From: Canna indica
Lineage: Eukaryota > Streptophyta > Magnoliopsida > Zingiberales > Cannaceae
Direction: 5' to 3'
NCBI GenBank assembly: GCA_034359265.1
Contig: CP136896.1
Location: forward strand, 22,165,501 to 22,229,500
Length of the DNA stretch: 64,000 bases
Shown: positions 34,105 through 45,539 of the stretch, in pieces
Layout of the letters: each line of letters starts with the position of its first letter
How positions within the stretch are numbered: the first letter of the stretch is position 1
Notes under the pieces: model-generated
What the model was told of the DNA's origin: nothing
Seen by the model: only the letters and a program-made list of their open reading frames with translations
Databases searched by the model: none
Position numbers and translations under genes: made by a program

Positions 34105-34345
34105 ACAGCAAACGATTTCATGAGAGTCCAAAGTGGACGATTCCGGCGCGAGTCCATCCATTGTGAACGATTTCGGCGTGAGTCCACCGTGGATGATTTG
34201 ACCGTGAGTCCAAAGTGGATGATTCTGGCACGCGCGAGTCCATCCATTGTGGATGATTCCGGCGCGAGTCCACCGTGGACGATTTGGTCGCGAGTCCAAA
34301 GTGGACGATTTCAGCGCGCGCGAGTCCAATGTTGACGATTTCAGA
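34105..34345. repeat. Minisatellite with TCCAC-GTGGA dyads in the CACTA element
   Basis: Seven to nine units of about 27-32 bases of the form GCGCGAGTCCA(A/C)(A/C)GTGGACGATTT. Most units contain the dyad TCCAC-GTGGA or TCCAAAGTGGA. The same repeat is found inverted at 51030-51195 in the second CACTA copy. Confidence 0.85.
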
Positions 34346-35102
34346 ATTGTAATTTCAATGAACTAAAATTAACCCTAACATTTATTCTACCCTAATTAAA
34401 TCTAATTAACAAATAATTAACAATAATTAAATCTAATTAAAACCTAATTAAAAACTAATTAATCTAATTTTTAAAAAATTAATAGTAATTTACTAATCAA
34501 ATCTAAAATTAACCATAACAATAACTAATTATAGTAATTAACATTAATTAATAATAATTAATAGTAAATAAATCTAATTAAACACTAATTAAAACAAAAA
34601 AATCAAAAAAATTGGCCAACGCCGGCCCGGAGAGGGGATCGAACTCACCTAGTGGCGGCGGAGAGGGGAGATGGTGGTGTGGTTTTTCACCACGGCCCCT
34701 TGGCCGTCGATAAATCGTGGAAAACTAATAATAGTATCAGCGACGGTCGCGTAGCCCTCTCTCAGCCATTGTTGACATGTTTTTTATTTTCACGCCGCGT
34801 TCGCGCCATCAATTAATAAGCGACGGCCGCTTCTGGCCGTGGCTAATTACTTACATATATCACGGACAGCCCTTTGGCCCCCACTAAGCCGTCGCTACTA
34901 GGTTTTTTTTTTCACACCCGTGCGCGCTATCACCTATGAGCGACGACATTGGGCAGCCGTATACGAGCCGCGGCTGATTGAGTTACATTAGCCATGGCCT
35001 CCGCGGCTGATTGAGTTACATTAGCCATTAGCCGTGAATGTTTCTGACGGCCCATATGACTATCGGTGAGTCCCGTGGCTGATAGCTAATATTCTAGTAG
35101 TG

Positions 35103-36616
35103 ACGGTGGATTATGCCGACAGGAAGGCCGCCATGATATTGGTACATTTACTTGATTTTTACATAATTTTTATTTATAATTTGTATATGTAATTAAAAAA
35201 ATTATGAAACAAGAAATGAACTCGTGTAAGAGACATACACGAGGACTGTCACCCAACTCGGAGTATTGCTGCAGGGTGTCTTTACTATGATTTAATTCAT
35301 CAATGAATGAAGAATGAGCTAGCATTTTGTCAAATTTGGATTCTCATAATATGCAGCCAATTTGGTCAAGATTTTGAACTTTCTTTCTTGTCAACTCTTC
35401 ATATTAATGATTAAAAATTTGATCATAATTGCAGTTAAAAACTTACTATAAATAAAGAATGAAACTTGCCAATAATTTGAGTATTAGTTATAATTGTTCA
35501 AAATTTCTTTTCGAAATTTATGCAGATATATTGAAATATATCTAGGGTAAGAATGAGTTCCATGTGAGATAATATAAATTAGAATATATGGTACCTAAGG
35601 TGCATTGTATCTGTATATAGTGTAGGATGTGGGATGTTTGGCGATGATGCTGCCCAGTAATCGCATAGAGATGTTGCTCAAAATGGGTTGATGTTAATCC
35701 CGGAGATATCAGGCTTGTAATTGTGGAATATATAATTAATGAGGATGCGAGTATCCTTGTATGGCGGGGTGGACCCCCAGGCTAAGCCGTATGGCTCGAC
35801 TTGAGTTTGGTTCATGTGTGTGGGCGCTTTTAGGCCTAATCCAAACAAACCCAAAGGTGCTAGTCCAGTCCATAGCCCCCGAGCTTGGTCGGAGTTTGAC
35901 GATTTCGTGTCGAGCTCAAAGTAGTGTATCAGCCTTTGATCTCTTTTTGATAGAGGGACGTCGTCTAGATTTTGGGAGTATATCAACTCTGGGTGCTCCG
36001 GGTGCTGAGCTGCTGCAGGTACTGAGATCTGACTCTGAATGGATCATCGAGGGCACGTGCTTGTTGCCTTTATTTGGCTGAGATCGATAGGTTGGCATAT
36101 CTCTGTCGTGTCGCTTTGTGACCCCTCAATTTTTGCCCCTAGCGTGATGATTACGTAGTGGAGGAGTATTTCTTCCTGTGTGGAAGCTGCTGGTTGACGT
36201 CTGCCTTCCTTAGCATTAATTTACCTTTGAGGGGTAATCATGATGAGGCGAACTGCTCATTCGTGCTCTCGAGGTATTGTTGGTGGGATGTTCGACTGAG
36301 ATTCAATCAGGGTACCAATTTTGGCTGTTTGATGAAGTGGCATTTGTCTCTCGGCCTTTTAAAGTGGCTTCCTCTTTTCGTTTTGAACTCTTCTAGTGTG
36401 TCTTGTCATTTGGCATTTTTCTTTCCTGAGATTTTTTGCCGGTAATGCTACTTCTTGGTCATTTCTCTCTACTGTTGTAACTTCTTCTTAGTGAGTCTCT
36501 TGGTTTTGCCTTTTAGCTTTGTCTTGTCGAGGTTGGCCTTAGATTAATAGGTTGTTCTGACTTATCCCCATTTGTAGAGGTTTTGCAATATCTGTCGGGT
36601 TAATGGCGAGGAGAGG
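35103..36616. other. Intergenic or unassigned repeat DNA
   Basis: The first 600 bases are AT-rich. From about 35760 the sequence is more GC-rich and resembles retroelement non-coding DNA, but I could not define ends or a reading frame. The 106-residue frame at 35761 has no recognisable domain. Confidence 0.35.
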
Positions 36617-38040
36617 TGTCACGTCACGCCCCATCCTAAGGTCATATGACTGGCCAAGGTATACGTACCTATACCCCGCAGCCTATCCTATGCACATGCC
36701 AACTCAGAATAAAATATAACGAAAATATGAGATAAGTTGTATTATTACGGAGAACCAAATTGATTTTTATTTTAAGAAATAAAGTTCAGCAAGCCAAATA
36801 GAGTGCATAAATAAATAATGAAAAGTTTATCAGTTTTTTCTTAAGAAATGTAATCTGAAATCAAACATATGAAGGTCCCAAAGGACTACAACTCCAAGAA
36901 TGCTAAAATACCAAGTGCATGATCAAATACTAACAAGACTCGACTACGACCCCTGACTAGGACTGCTATGAGATCAATGTAGCTCATCTGCCCTCCAGCC
37001 GTGCCAAGTGCTGGCCAGCCCGCCTCACTGGTTAGGCTCTGCAAAAAATAGAAAGAAAATAAGGGTGAGTCCAAAGGAACTCACTGAGCGATTCTACCAA
37101 CCCTCCACCACAAAAACCAACTACAGAATAATTTATATTTGCACCTGTCTCATACAGGTTAATGCAATACTAGTGATATGGCTAACTAACCGATCACTTG
37201 GCCATTTCATGCCGAAAGACAACCTATTCACATAATTGTGAATATATAACAGGCCTATATGCCTACCCATGCCAAAAGGCATACAAGTCACCGACAAGGG
37301 TTATGAGGATAATCGAGTTTTACCCTTCCGAACTTATCGCATAAACATACCCTTAAAGAAAAATACGGGAATAATCATGATTTGCCCATCCGAACTTATT
37401 CCAAAAAGAAATGGGAATAATCGAGATTCATCCATCCGAACTTATTTCTTTAACACAGGTTGGGATTTACCCATCCAACCTTCCGGGCCCAAGCCCGCAA
37501 TCTGGCTCCTACCCGAGCCTCTCCGCCATTTGTAAAAGATATGTCGCCAACAAGACCAAAGTCAAGTGTCCTCCACGGTGTCCTAGGGGTGTTCTTACTG
37601 GGAAAATCCCGCAACACACTATACCCGTTCCCGACGCCCCAGACCCACAATATCTTTAGCCCATGAGGTTTTGTTTCATGCAATTAAATTCTTTTATTGG
37701 CTCTTTAACAGTTTATTCTACCCCTTGAATTTTAATTCTACAATTAAAATTAAAATTACCGAAATTATATTTTGTTTTTAGCCTACTGTTTGAGCCCAAT
37801 TCTGGTGTACCCAAGTCAAATCTGGTTTTCAGAGTGTGTCCTATGGTTCCAAATTATATTTTCTAGTTAAAATGATAGGTTACATGACTATATTCAGTAA
37901 ACATCACGCATCACAAGAACAATTACAAATCTCAGCATCCACAATGAGAATTTAGTATGAAATTTCAGCATGTTTAAGATTTTAGCCTGTCAAATAATTA
38001 ATTCAAAAATCACAGTAATAATCATTCCAAATTACTGGTA
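36617..38040. repeat. Probable long-LTR segment, family 1
   Basis: Starts TGTCACGTCACGCCCC and follows the same plan as the segment starting at 39119: TGTCAC-CC---TG-CTGGCC near the start, a tract of A-rich DNA, a GCCCTCCAGC-TG phrase, a CTCTGCAAAA---GTGAGTCC--AGGAACTCACTGA phrase, then repeats of CATCCGAACTTAT. Plan-level similarity suggests related LTR families; superfamily (perhaps Ty3/gypsy) is a guess. The right edge is approximate. Confidence 0.4.
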
Positions 38041-38235
38041 TCCCGGCAAGCTCTCCTCTGCCTCTTACCCCCAATCCCTCCTCTGCACATCCTTCGCTGC
38101 GAGCTCTCCTCTACCCTGCCCGGCGAACTACGCCGCGAACGAAGGAACACATCTGCGAGCCCTCAAGGTATGCCATGAAGAGTGCCATCTCGGTGGTCAT
38201 CTGGATTATTTTTCCATTATTTTTCTTCTTTGTCT

Positions 38236-38335
38236 GATGAGTTTTCCATGTTCTGGATTATCTGGATGAAAGTAATTGATAGTTCACTTTGCTATTGATG
38301 ATGAGTTTTCCATGTTCTAGATTATCTGGATTGTC
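38236..38335. repeat. Short direct duplication, period 64
   Basis: GATGAGTTTTCCATGTTCT and the following GATTATCTGGAT occur at 38236 and again at 38300 with one change. Confidence 0.7.
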
Positions 38336-38471
38336 TAGAAACATCACATGCGACTAATGATGAAATGGATTGTTCCTATTATCCATTTCTAGGTCCATTT
38401 CCAAGGACCTACAAACACAAAGCCACATGAAGACTCTAGAGCTGAAAACTTTAGTACTTTTGTCATCAACA

Positions 38472-38867
38472 TATTTTATTTTCAATTGAACTAACCCTAT
38501 GCCATCATCCTCGAGTATTGGACTAACTAGTTTCACTTTGGAATGATCCTCTTCTTGATAGAAGTCATCTGCTGGTTCATTCTCTCCAACTATCGGGTCA
38601 ATTTTTCCTCTGGCTTTAGTCTTACAGATAACACGCCAATCTGCCATATCTTTCTTTCGAGACAGATACTGCATATAATATACTTGTTCAGCTTGGGATG
38701 CCAATATAAATTGCTCATTTGAAGCCAATTTTGATTTATAATTGACCTCGGCCAGTTGTTTATACTTTGGATGAACTCTCATGCCCCTATCGCTTGTATC
38801 GAACCAATGACATTTAAAAAGTGCAACTGATTTACATCCGAAAAATTGCAATTCTATGACTTCTTAA
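38472..38867 (-). pseudogene. CACTA DUF4216 scrap (third copy)
   Basis: Reads CKSVALFKCHWFDTSDRGMR, ASQAEQVYYMQYLS and ENEPADDFYQEED on the minus strand, nearly the same as 31555-31945 in the complete CACTA element, with scattered substitutions. Only this 0.4-kb piece is present, with no CACTA ends, wedged between two LTR-like segments. It may have been copied or captured from a related element. Confidence 0.85.
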
Positions 38868-39102
38868 TAGAAAAGAAGTCAGTGCAGCATTAGGAGCCTC
38901 CATTGCACTATCACAGAAAAGAAAAATCGCCTGTGACAAAATAAATTCTTAACATAAGCTTTTAAAAATTTACTAACCGCATGGTGCGCTGAGTGCAGTC
39001 GTGGTCGCCCGATCTCGTAGCATGACTATACCGTATGTCAACACGCTAGCATATGTCTCATACGGTACCCAATACTTAGTCATAGTCAAGACCTAACCTT
39101 AG

Positions 39103-39114
39103 GCTCTGATACCA
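39103..39114 (-). other. Primer-binding site, tRNA-Met type (exact)
   Basis: The minus strand reads TGGTATCAGAGC, the exact plant initiator tRNA-Met primer site, 4 bases inside the LTR-like segment that begins at 39119 on the plus strand. Confidence 0.8.
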
Positions 39115-39118
39115 ACTT

Positions 39119-41639
39119 TGTCACACCCCAATTGGGGGCTGTGTGACTGGCCAGGGTCTACATACTACCCTGTAGTCTACTATCTACACTGACCATCAAG
39201 AAAACCAGAACACATCAGATAAAAGAACCCACAATGTAATTTTATTTAAATTTTCAAAGTTCATAAATATGTTTTTCAAATAAAAGAAGAAAAGATAACA
39301 TCGTCACAAACTGGAACATCTCAAGTTCAAAGTTTATTACAAGTTTAAAAAAAAACAATAACTGTCAGTGTAGGAAAAACGACAACACAACAACTAGACT
39401 ATGACTAAAGGACGCCGCTACGAGATTTGGCACCACCGGGTGCCCTCCAGCTGCACCATGACGACAAGCCTCAAATCACTGATCATGCTTTGCAAAACAA
39501 AAAGAAACAACCGTGAGTCCACTTGGGACTCAGTGATCGGTTCTTGCGAACCTCCACATAATCCTCAATTAGACATGCATAAACATATAAGGCAACATAG
39601 TATATAGACAGGGAGGTAAGTTACTTTTGATATGATTACCGACTCCATGGGTCGTTCTGTATAGACCATATATGAGAGAAACCTGCCATAACGGCCTAAT
39701 TAAGCCACTTGGCTTCCGGCCCTTAGGGCTTACTTATGGTCTAGAAATTCCGAATATACCCGGCCCTACCATATAAGGTAGAATCATACTGGCCGCTCGG
39801 GCCACACCATATCAAGATGAAGTCAAGAAATCCCTGGCCATTGACTAGGATGGTCTACTAGTCTCCGAACACTGTCCGGGATAGGGATAGCTAGTCCCAC
39901 CCAAGTGGGGTTTGACACCTAGCGGGCCCGCTGGTGCATCTCAAGACCCAATCACTAGCCGAGTCAAACATTGGTCATTTCCGACCGCCCATGCTTCTCG
40001 GCAGACCATCGCAAGCACATCACACAATCAAAATGTCCTAGAGTTTCCTTATATACACTTCGGGCAGTTGCCCGTAACCGGCCCTAATTCGGCCTACAGG
40101 GTCAACAATTCAATGTTACCCTTCCGAAAATGTGTATAACTAATAATTCTAGGTTTCCAATTATGAATACAAGAAGTCCTAGAAGTTGTCATTTTCTAGT
40201 TAAGTTTCCATATCTAATATGTACCTTGCAGTGTCCTACATGTTATCTAGGGTCATACGCTACCTTGGGTGAAGAATTTTATGAATCGGACTTGGAATTT
40301 CACCCATTAGCATTTTCGGACAGCATATATATATAAAAGAATTGTAAATATAATTCAGCAACAACTACCATGTATAACTACGAGATTCAACGATAAACAT
40401 TTATATACTGCATTTAGAATTAAATTTCATATGAAACAACTTATCTAGCAGGGTAGGATAGCAATGAATTCAACAAGGCATGTATTATTAAGCATGGTAA
40501 AAATATCACATCATTTCAAAAATTTAAGGAGGAATGATCTAAGGATGGTCGCTATACTATCATTCCTATAACCACATGCATCAATAAAATAGCTTTCTAT
40601 AGTTAGAGTCTTTCCTATGTGTCATCATGTCTCTATTGTTTGAGTACTCTAACTATAGAATTTATCATCTAAAGCTCACCCTCTCCCTCCCCCTAGGCTC
40701 GGCCGAGCCTTGAGCAAGGTGAACCTTGCTCGGCTGTGCCTCTTAGGGTAGAAAGAGAAGAGGAGGATTAGCCCCAACTCTAATTCATTGTCTCCACTAT
40801 ATCCTAGTTACACATTGACCCATTTACCCCTCCCCCTATACTCGACCGAGCCTTGATCATGGAACTTTGAGGTTGCTCGGCCGAACCTATAGGCCTTAGG
40901 GAAGATGAGTTCCATCAACACTTGCAAACAACAACTATGAACACACTATTCATGAAATTAAGATCATCTGAGGGCTCTACTTCCGTCAAGGGAACTGGGG
41001 AAATTTTTGGCATGACCTTTCCCCTTTTCCCTTGGTTCAGCAGCCCTATTACTCAAAGAATCGATGAGAGACCACGACGATCCAACAATAGTCAATGAAA
41101 AACAGCGAATAAACAATCCCGATACCAAGGATCGATGAAAACTCGCAAGAAAATAAAGCCTAGCAATTCTAGGGGTTCGGCTACCCGCCTCCCCCAATCC
41201 ACCGAATTCAACCACTCACCTTTGCTTGAGGAAGATGAAGGATTAGACGTTGATGACCTCGAATCTTTCGACGACGACGCGAATCCTGGATCGACCAATA
41301 TCTCTCCTCATTGCTCCTTCTCCCCCTCTCCCTATGCGCTGCCTTGTGCGGCTCCTAGATGAGTCGCACGACAGCTATGATGAGGGATTTTATTCCCTCA
41401 TCTAACATGCCTTAATTGCCCCTACAACTTAATACTGACTCGACTCAGTCCGAGTTCGACTTGGGTTCTGAATCTATCAGTAACACGAGTCGATCTAAAC
41501 TCGATTAAGGTATAAATGCATAAAAGGAAAGAGTCATTTAACCAATTTAACTTCATACATCATTAGTCGAGTCATACCTTCTACTCGAGGCGATTCTGTG
41601 GCTCGAGTCGACTAACTCCAGGTCCGACGCGCTGCACCA
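39119..41639 (-). repeat. Probable long LTR, family 2, with adjoining primer site
   Basis: Plus-strand text starts TGTCACACCCCAATTGGGGG right next to the primer site, so this is an LTR read on the minus strand. It ends near GCTGCACCA (41639), just before LINE sequence resumes. Internal phrases match the plan of the 36617 segment but the sequence is diverged. The internal region is only a short leader (38870-39102) before a CACTA scrap, so gag-pol is absent here. Length about 2.5 kb; left edge firm, right edge tentative. Confidence 0.5.
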
Positions 41640-41695
41640 AAATAGATTTTTATATTAAAATTTTTTCCTGATCGATCTTACAGCTACTGATATAG

Positions 41696-42682
41696 TTGAG
41701 AGAAGGTTTCAGAAAAAGAATTTGGAATGGTATAAACACAAATGTTTGGAATGACCCATGGATTAATGGCATTCCTATTGTGAAGTGGCCCACTTTCATT
41801 AACATGAACAAAATTAGTGATGTGGCTTATGTTAGTGAACTCATGATTGAAAATGATTGGAATACTAATCTGATCAGCAATATTTTTGGGGATGATATAG
41901 TTAATGAAATCATGAAGATCTATATTCCAAAAAATGGCAAAGATGACATATGGATATGGGGTCTAAACAGTAAAGGAAAATTATCATGCAAGATTGCATA
42001 TAATTTTCTAAAAGCTGAAGAGAAGGAGATTTCTAACATCAGTTTCAATTGGAAATGCTTATGGGGGTTAAATGTTTTGCCTAAAGTCAAAACATTCTTA
42101 TGGAAGTTAGCTCATAGAAGGCTTCCTACAACTGATTTGCTTGATAAAATAAGTAAAATCCAAGCTCATATGTGTTTTGTTTGCAAAGAAAATGAAGAAA
42201 GCATCAACCATATCTTATATGAATGTTCACTAGCAAATGACTTCTGGATGATGATGGAAAAGTTCTTGAAATACAAGTTTGTTTTCAAAGATCAATGGTC
42301 ACAAGGTAGGTGGCTTGAGGAAGGAGAAAACCTCGATACAGAGGAAAGGAAAAGATTCGTTGGGTGTATTGCCACAAGTTTTTGGTACTTGTGGAAAAAT
42401 AGAAATGAACATTGCTTCAAAGGGAGAGGTTTTGGTTGTAACTCATTGGCTTTCAAAGTTCTATCTGATGTTGCAAATTACTACTCTGTAATGAAGATAA
42501 TTCCTATGAATTTAGAGATGCAAGAAAAGGAAGAGATTGTTAAAGATTCAAATCTGCTTAATAAACAGTTCTACTGCAACAACAAGAATTTGTTAAATGT
42601 TCTAAGGAATGACAAAGACACAAAGTTTTGGGGTTTCTGTGATGCATCATGGCTTAATCGAGATGGTAAAACTGGTTTAGGA
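41696..42682 (+). pseudogene. LINE ORF2 C-terminal part (zf-RVT to RNase H start)
   Basis: A long uninterrupted frame of about 330 codons before the LTR. It has the zf-RVT zinc pattern CX2C (CFVC) with a downstream H and C (NHILYEC), the FWYLWKNRNEHCFKGRG linker, and the first catalytic Asp of RNase H in FCDASW. Past 42682 the open frame runs into LTR sequence by chance and should not be read as protein. Intactness over 1 kb suggests it is younger than the other LINEs here. Confidence 0.8.
42678..42682. repeat. Target-site duplication TAGGA (left)
   Basis: TAGGA precedes TGTTGG at 42683 and recurs at 44362-44366 directly after the LTR end. Confidence 0.92.
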
Positions 42683-43379
42683 TGTTGGCCTAAGGTTTTC
42701 AACCTTGGTCTTAATCTCAGTTTTGCTGATAACAAACATGGAACTAATGATTTCATCGAGAAATATTTTCATGTTCCATATCGGTTAGCGCACGACGTCC
42801 CCGATCGAAAAAATCGAAGAAATCAGAGAAATCAGCAAAGACGCTTGTTGACGTTCGAGATTCTTCGAGAAGTTGAAGTTTAGGTCTAGGGTGCCTAGCA
42901 TGTGTTGTAATCCTCTTTTATGATACAAAGAATCCAAAAACCAAATCCGAACCCCAAAATACAAAAATTCGAAAACTGCCCTGAAATTCACTAAGCCTAG
43001 GGAGCTCCTTGGAGGGCTATATGACCTAGATATTTTCTTGACATAAAAAATGGTGGTAATTATTCCTTGGGTAAAAACTAGATAACGAGGTATTTTTAAG
43101 GATTTTTTGAAAGCCTTTAGCCTACCCATATTTGACCCGGGAGATTAGAAAATTTTCGTTTTTCGGAAATTTGTACTAGACTCCAAAAACTAGATTTTGA
43201 TTCTTAAGGATTTTGATTTTTTAGATATTTTTATTAAATCCAAATGGGGGGTAATCCTTATATAATATTTATGTTTTAAAGTTAGTAAATGTTATATAAA
43301 TAGACTTAGTGAAGACAATACCCAAAAACGAGCAAACGAGCAAAAACTCAGCAAAACTAAGCAGTGTAGTTTGCCTAGT

Positions 43380-43535
43380 TTCGATCGACCGAATGCTGCC
43401 AAAAACTAGCAGTAGGCAAGTCGGTCGATCGAACGGTCGATCGAAGTGTGACAGAAATTGGCAGTATGCCTTTGGTCGCTCGATCGGTCGATCGACGATC
43501 GACCGACAATCGACCGACAATCGATCGGAAGGCGG
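43380..43535 (+). repeat. Palindrome array in LTR copy 3
   Basis: TTCGATCGACCGAATG, GGTCGATCGAACGGTCGATCGA, GGTCGCTCGATCGGTCGATCG and ACGATCGACCGACAATCGACC in succession, with TGCCAAAAACTAGCA between them. Shorter than in copy 2, ending about 58 bases before the TATA box. Confidence 0.85.
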
Positions 43536-43593
43536 AAAATGACTAGTTTTCGAGCCGTTGAGCAGTGCTTCACCCGACCCTCCTTCATGGCTC

Positions 43594-43601
43594 TATAAAT
43601 A
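43594..43601 (+). promoter_or_regulatory. TATA box of LTR copy 3
   Basis: TATAAATA in GGCTCTATAAATACAT, same position relative to the palindrome array as in the other copies. Confidence 0.7.
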
Positions 43602-44361
43602 CATATGCCCCAGCCTTCCTTTGATACTTTTGATCACTCATACACTTCATTGAGCCATCATTGATCATTTCCAAGCTTTCATTGAACCATTATTTGGAGA
43701 AACCCTAGTTTGTTTTCTCATTCCTTGATATAGCCTTCAAAGCTTCATCGATTCATCACCTTGAGGCATCAAGAGGACTAGGGAGTATTTTATTAGAGCT
43801 AAGTATTTTATTGTTCGATTTATTGCTCAATTTAGTGTTGTATTTTTTTGTTTATTTCTTTGTATTTGAGTTTGTGTTAGACCTAGAGTGTAGGTCTCGA
43901 AATTGGATGATAGCCTTGGTGTTTGAGGTTTAAATCCACCGGTGTAAACGTAGTTTGCTAATATTAGTTGAGTTGTCCTTAAGGTTGAGGTGAGAGAGTG
44001 CTCTCAGTAGAAAGGCAGGATACTTTCGGGTATGGAAGTGCCTTTAGTTTGAGAGCGGAGACTTTTCGGTGTAAAGTTCTCATTGTAAGAAAACTAATTA
44101 ATCTAGTTAAACTAGTTTGGAAATCCTAAGCAGGGTGCCTAGGTAGTGGAGTAGGCATTGGGGCCGAACCACTATAAATCATTGTGTTAACATTAATATT
44201 TTGTTTGTGTTAATTGCTTTATCATTAATCGCTTCCACATTTAGTCGTTCTAATGTGAATTGCCTAAGTAGTTTAAGAAAACATTTAAAACAGAATTTAG
44301 GCAAATAGATTTAGTTAACACATTATTCACCCCCCTCTAGTGTAGTATCATTTCACCAACA

Positions 44362-44366
44362 TAGGA
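44362..44366. repeat. Target-site duplication TAGGA (right)
   Basis: Right copy of the 5-bp duplication of the solo LTR at 42683-44361. Confidence 0.92.
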
Positions 44367-44799
44367 TTCCATTTCCTAAATGAGGATCAGCCTAAATGAG
44401 GATCAGAATGAATGTATAATGGGCTGCTGTAATACTATTTCTTCTGATATTCTGTCAGTCGAGCTTAAGGCAAATTGGTCGTGCTTGATGAAAGCTAATC
44501 AACTGAATATGAAACACTTGAAAAATTTTCCGAATAATCTGCAGGCAGTGAACATTTTACAAAGGAGAGCCAAAGCTCCTTGGTTTCTCAAAAGCTTGGT
44601 AAAAGATATTTTTTCTATGGCCAAACACCTTGATGTAAGAGGTTGGTTTCACTTGGAAAGAGCTGCAAATGTTAATGCTCATCAAATAACAAAAGTTGGG
44701 TTAACTTTGAATGATAATTTGATCATGCAGCCGGGCAATTGGGAATGTTTTGAAGAAGTCTTCTTTGTTCTTAACTACTTAAATTTTTTTTGTAAATAA
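44367..44799 (+). pseudogene. LINE RNase H domain, remainder
   Basis: Continues from before the LTR. Visible motifs: VELKANWSCLMKANQLN (catalytic Glu region), AKAPWFLKSLVKDIF and RGWFHLERAANVNAHQ. Compared with the sister LINE, the Asp in its FTDCKMVVD motif has become Asn/Pro here (FPNNLQAV), and the Asp before H in MDHHLAK is Asn (NVNAHQ). A 16-base tandem duplication (44375-44406) shifts the frame after NEDQ. Confidence 0.8.
44375..44406. repeat. 16-bp tandem duplication
   Basis: CCTAAATGAGGATCAG twice in a row. As 16 is not a multiple of three it shifts the RNase H frame. Confidence 0.95.
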
Positions 44800-44810
44800 A
44801 GACTTTGTTA

Positions 44811-45489
44811 ATACTTTCACTGAGGGTAACAACATGCTATGTTCTCTCGATTTTTTTCTTCCTTAGGCAACTATTTTGTTTACTATTGTAAAATTGCTTT
44901 CAAAAACTATTAGAGACATTGTTGTAATAAGGATGCAAGATCCTCTTTAAATAATACAGATAGGCTGATCTACCACAAGGAATATGGTGATATGTGAGAT
45001 TTCGGCGCAAGGTGCACGGTCAAGGACCCTCTGCCCTTGTTCCCCGGATACTGAATGTGATCTGATTTTACTAGTGAGTATTTTCTTTTTTCTTTTATTT
45101 TAAAAAGAAGGGTCAAAGTAGTTGACCATGTCAGATGATTTTTTGACAAAATATACAAATATTTTAATTTTGAAAAAAATCTTTTAAGCAACAATTTTGT
45201 TTATTTTCTCAATGAAAATAAGTCTTTGATCATTACACTAATAAAAATCCATGTAATTTCTTTTGTACCATAACAATAAAAAAATCATAGTTACAAATAA
45301 TTACCAAATTGTGATATATTTCAAATTCTTCGTGATTATTTATCAATCCCTATACGACATTTTCATTGGGTATAAAATTATACGTCAATAGTTGTATATG
45401 ACTCTAACTCCATATAATCTATACAAGATAATGTTATAGCCCAAACATCATATGAATCTGATTGTATAATTTATCATATTCTATTGTAT
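44811..45489. other. LINE 3' UTR and AT-rich intergenic DNA
   Basis: The first 250 bases match the 3' UTR of the downstream LINE (compare 55080-55350). The remainder is AT-rich with no gene seen. Confidence 0.5.
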
Positions 45490-45539
45490 ATTATTAGATG
45501 TACCTCTTGCCCCAAACCGAAGAAATACTCCGGATCCTC

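Larger units (their letters stand above)
29253..35102 (-). mobile_element. CACTA (En/Spm) element with both ends, about 5.85 kb, degenerate
   Basis: Left end CACTACTAGAA (29253-29263) and right end TTCTAGTAGTG (35092-35102) form perfect 11-base inverted ends. Both subterminal regions carry many CCGTCGGTGA / AGCCACGGC-type words in both orientations, the usual TNPA-like binding repeats. Flanking triplets are ACA and ACG, so the 3-bp duplication is imperfect. Coding remnants lie on the minus strand: a TNP2-type transposase (31533-33560), then a Transposase_24-type ORF (30380-30980). Stops and frameshifts throughout make it non-functional by itself. The right half is shared, inverted, with the element at 50150-53862. 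Confidence 0.92.
42683..44361 (+). repeat. Solo copia LTR (copy 3), 1679 bp
   Basis: Starts TGTTGGCCTAAGG and ends CACCAACA, bracketed by TAGGA. The two sides join in frame into LINE RNase H (T-G-L-G | G-F-H-F). No primer site or coding region follows. Carries the palindrome array (43380-43535) and a TATA box (43594). Confidence 0.92.
41665..44810 (+). mobile_element. L1-type LINE 3' half (zf-RVT and RNase H) with nested solo LTR
   Basis: From about 41665 the plus strand reads FRKRIWNGINTNVWNDPW, WIWGLNSKGKLSCKIAYNFL, KTFLWKLAHRRLPT, CFVCKENEESINHILYECS (zf-RVT) and then the start of RNase H (FWGFCDASWLNRDGKTGLG). A solo LTR cuts in at 42683, and the reading resumes at 44362 with GFHFLNEDQ. 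The 3' UTR resembles that of the next LINE (45490-55350) in the GG-ATATG-TGA-AT----GATT---GCG phrase, so both belong to one family. The left edge is overwritten by the LTR segment. Confidence 0.88.

Noticed and set aside
35761..36081. 106-residue plus-strand frame
   Set aside because: No recognisable motif, and an overlapping minus-strand frame is similarly open.
41136..41362. Overlapping frames on both strands near 41.2 kb (Ser/Asp-rich)
   Set aside because: Located inside the long LTR segment; no domain, and frames on both strands are equally open.
42683..42883. C-terminal 67 residues of the 395-residue frame starting at 41696
   Set aside because: This part lies in the solo LTR; the frame stays open by chance past the insertion point.
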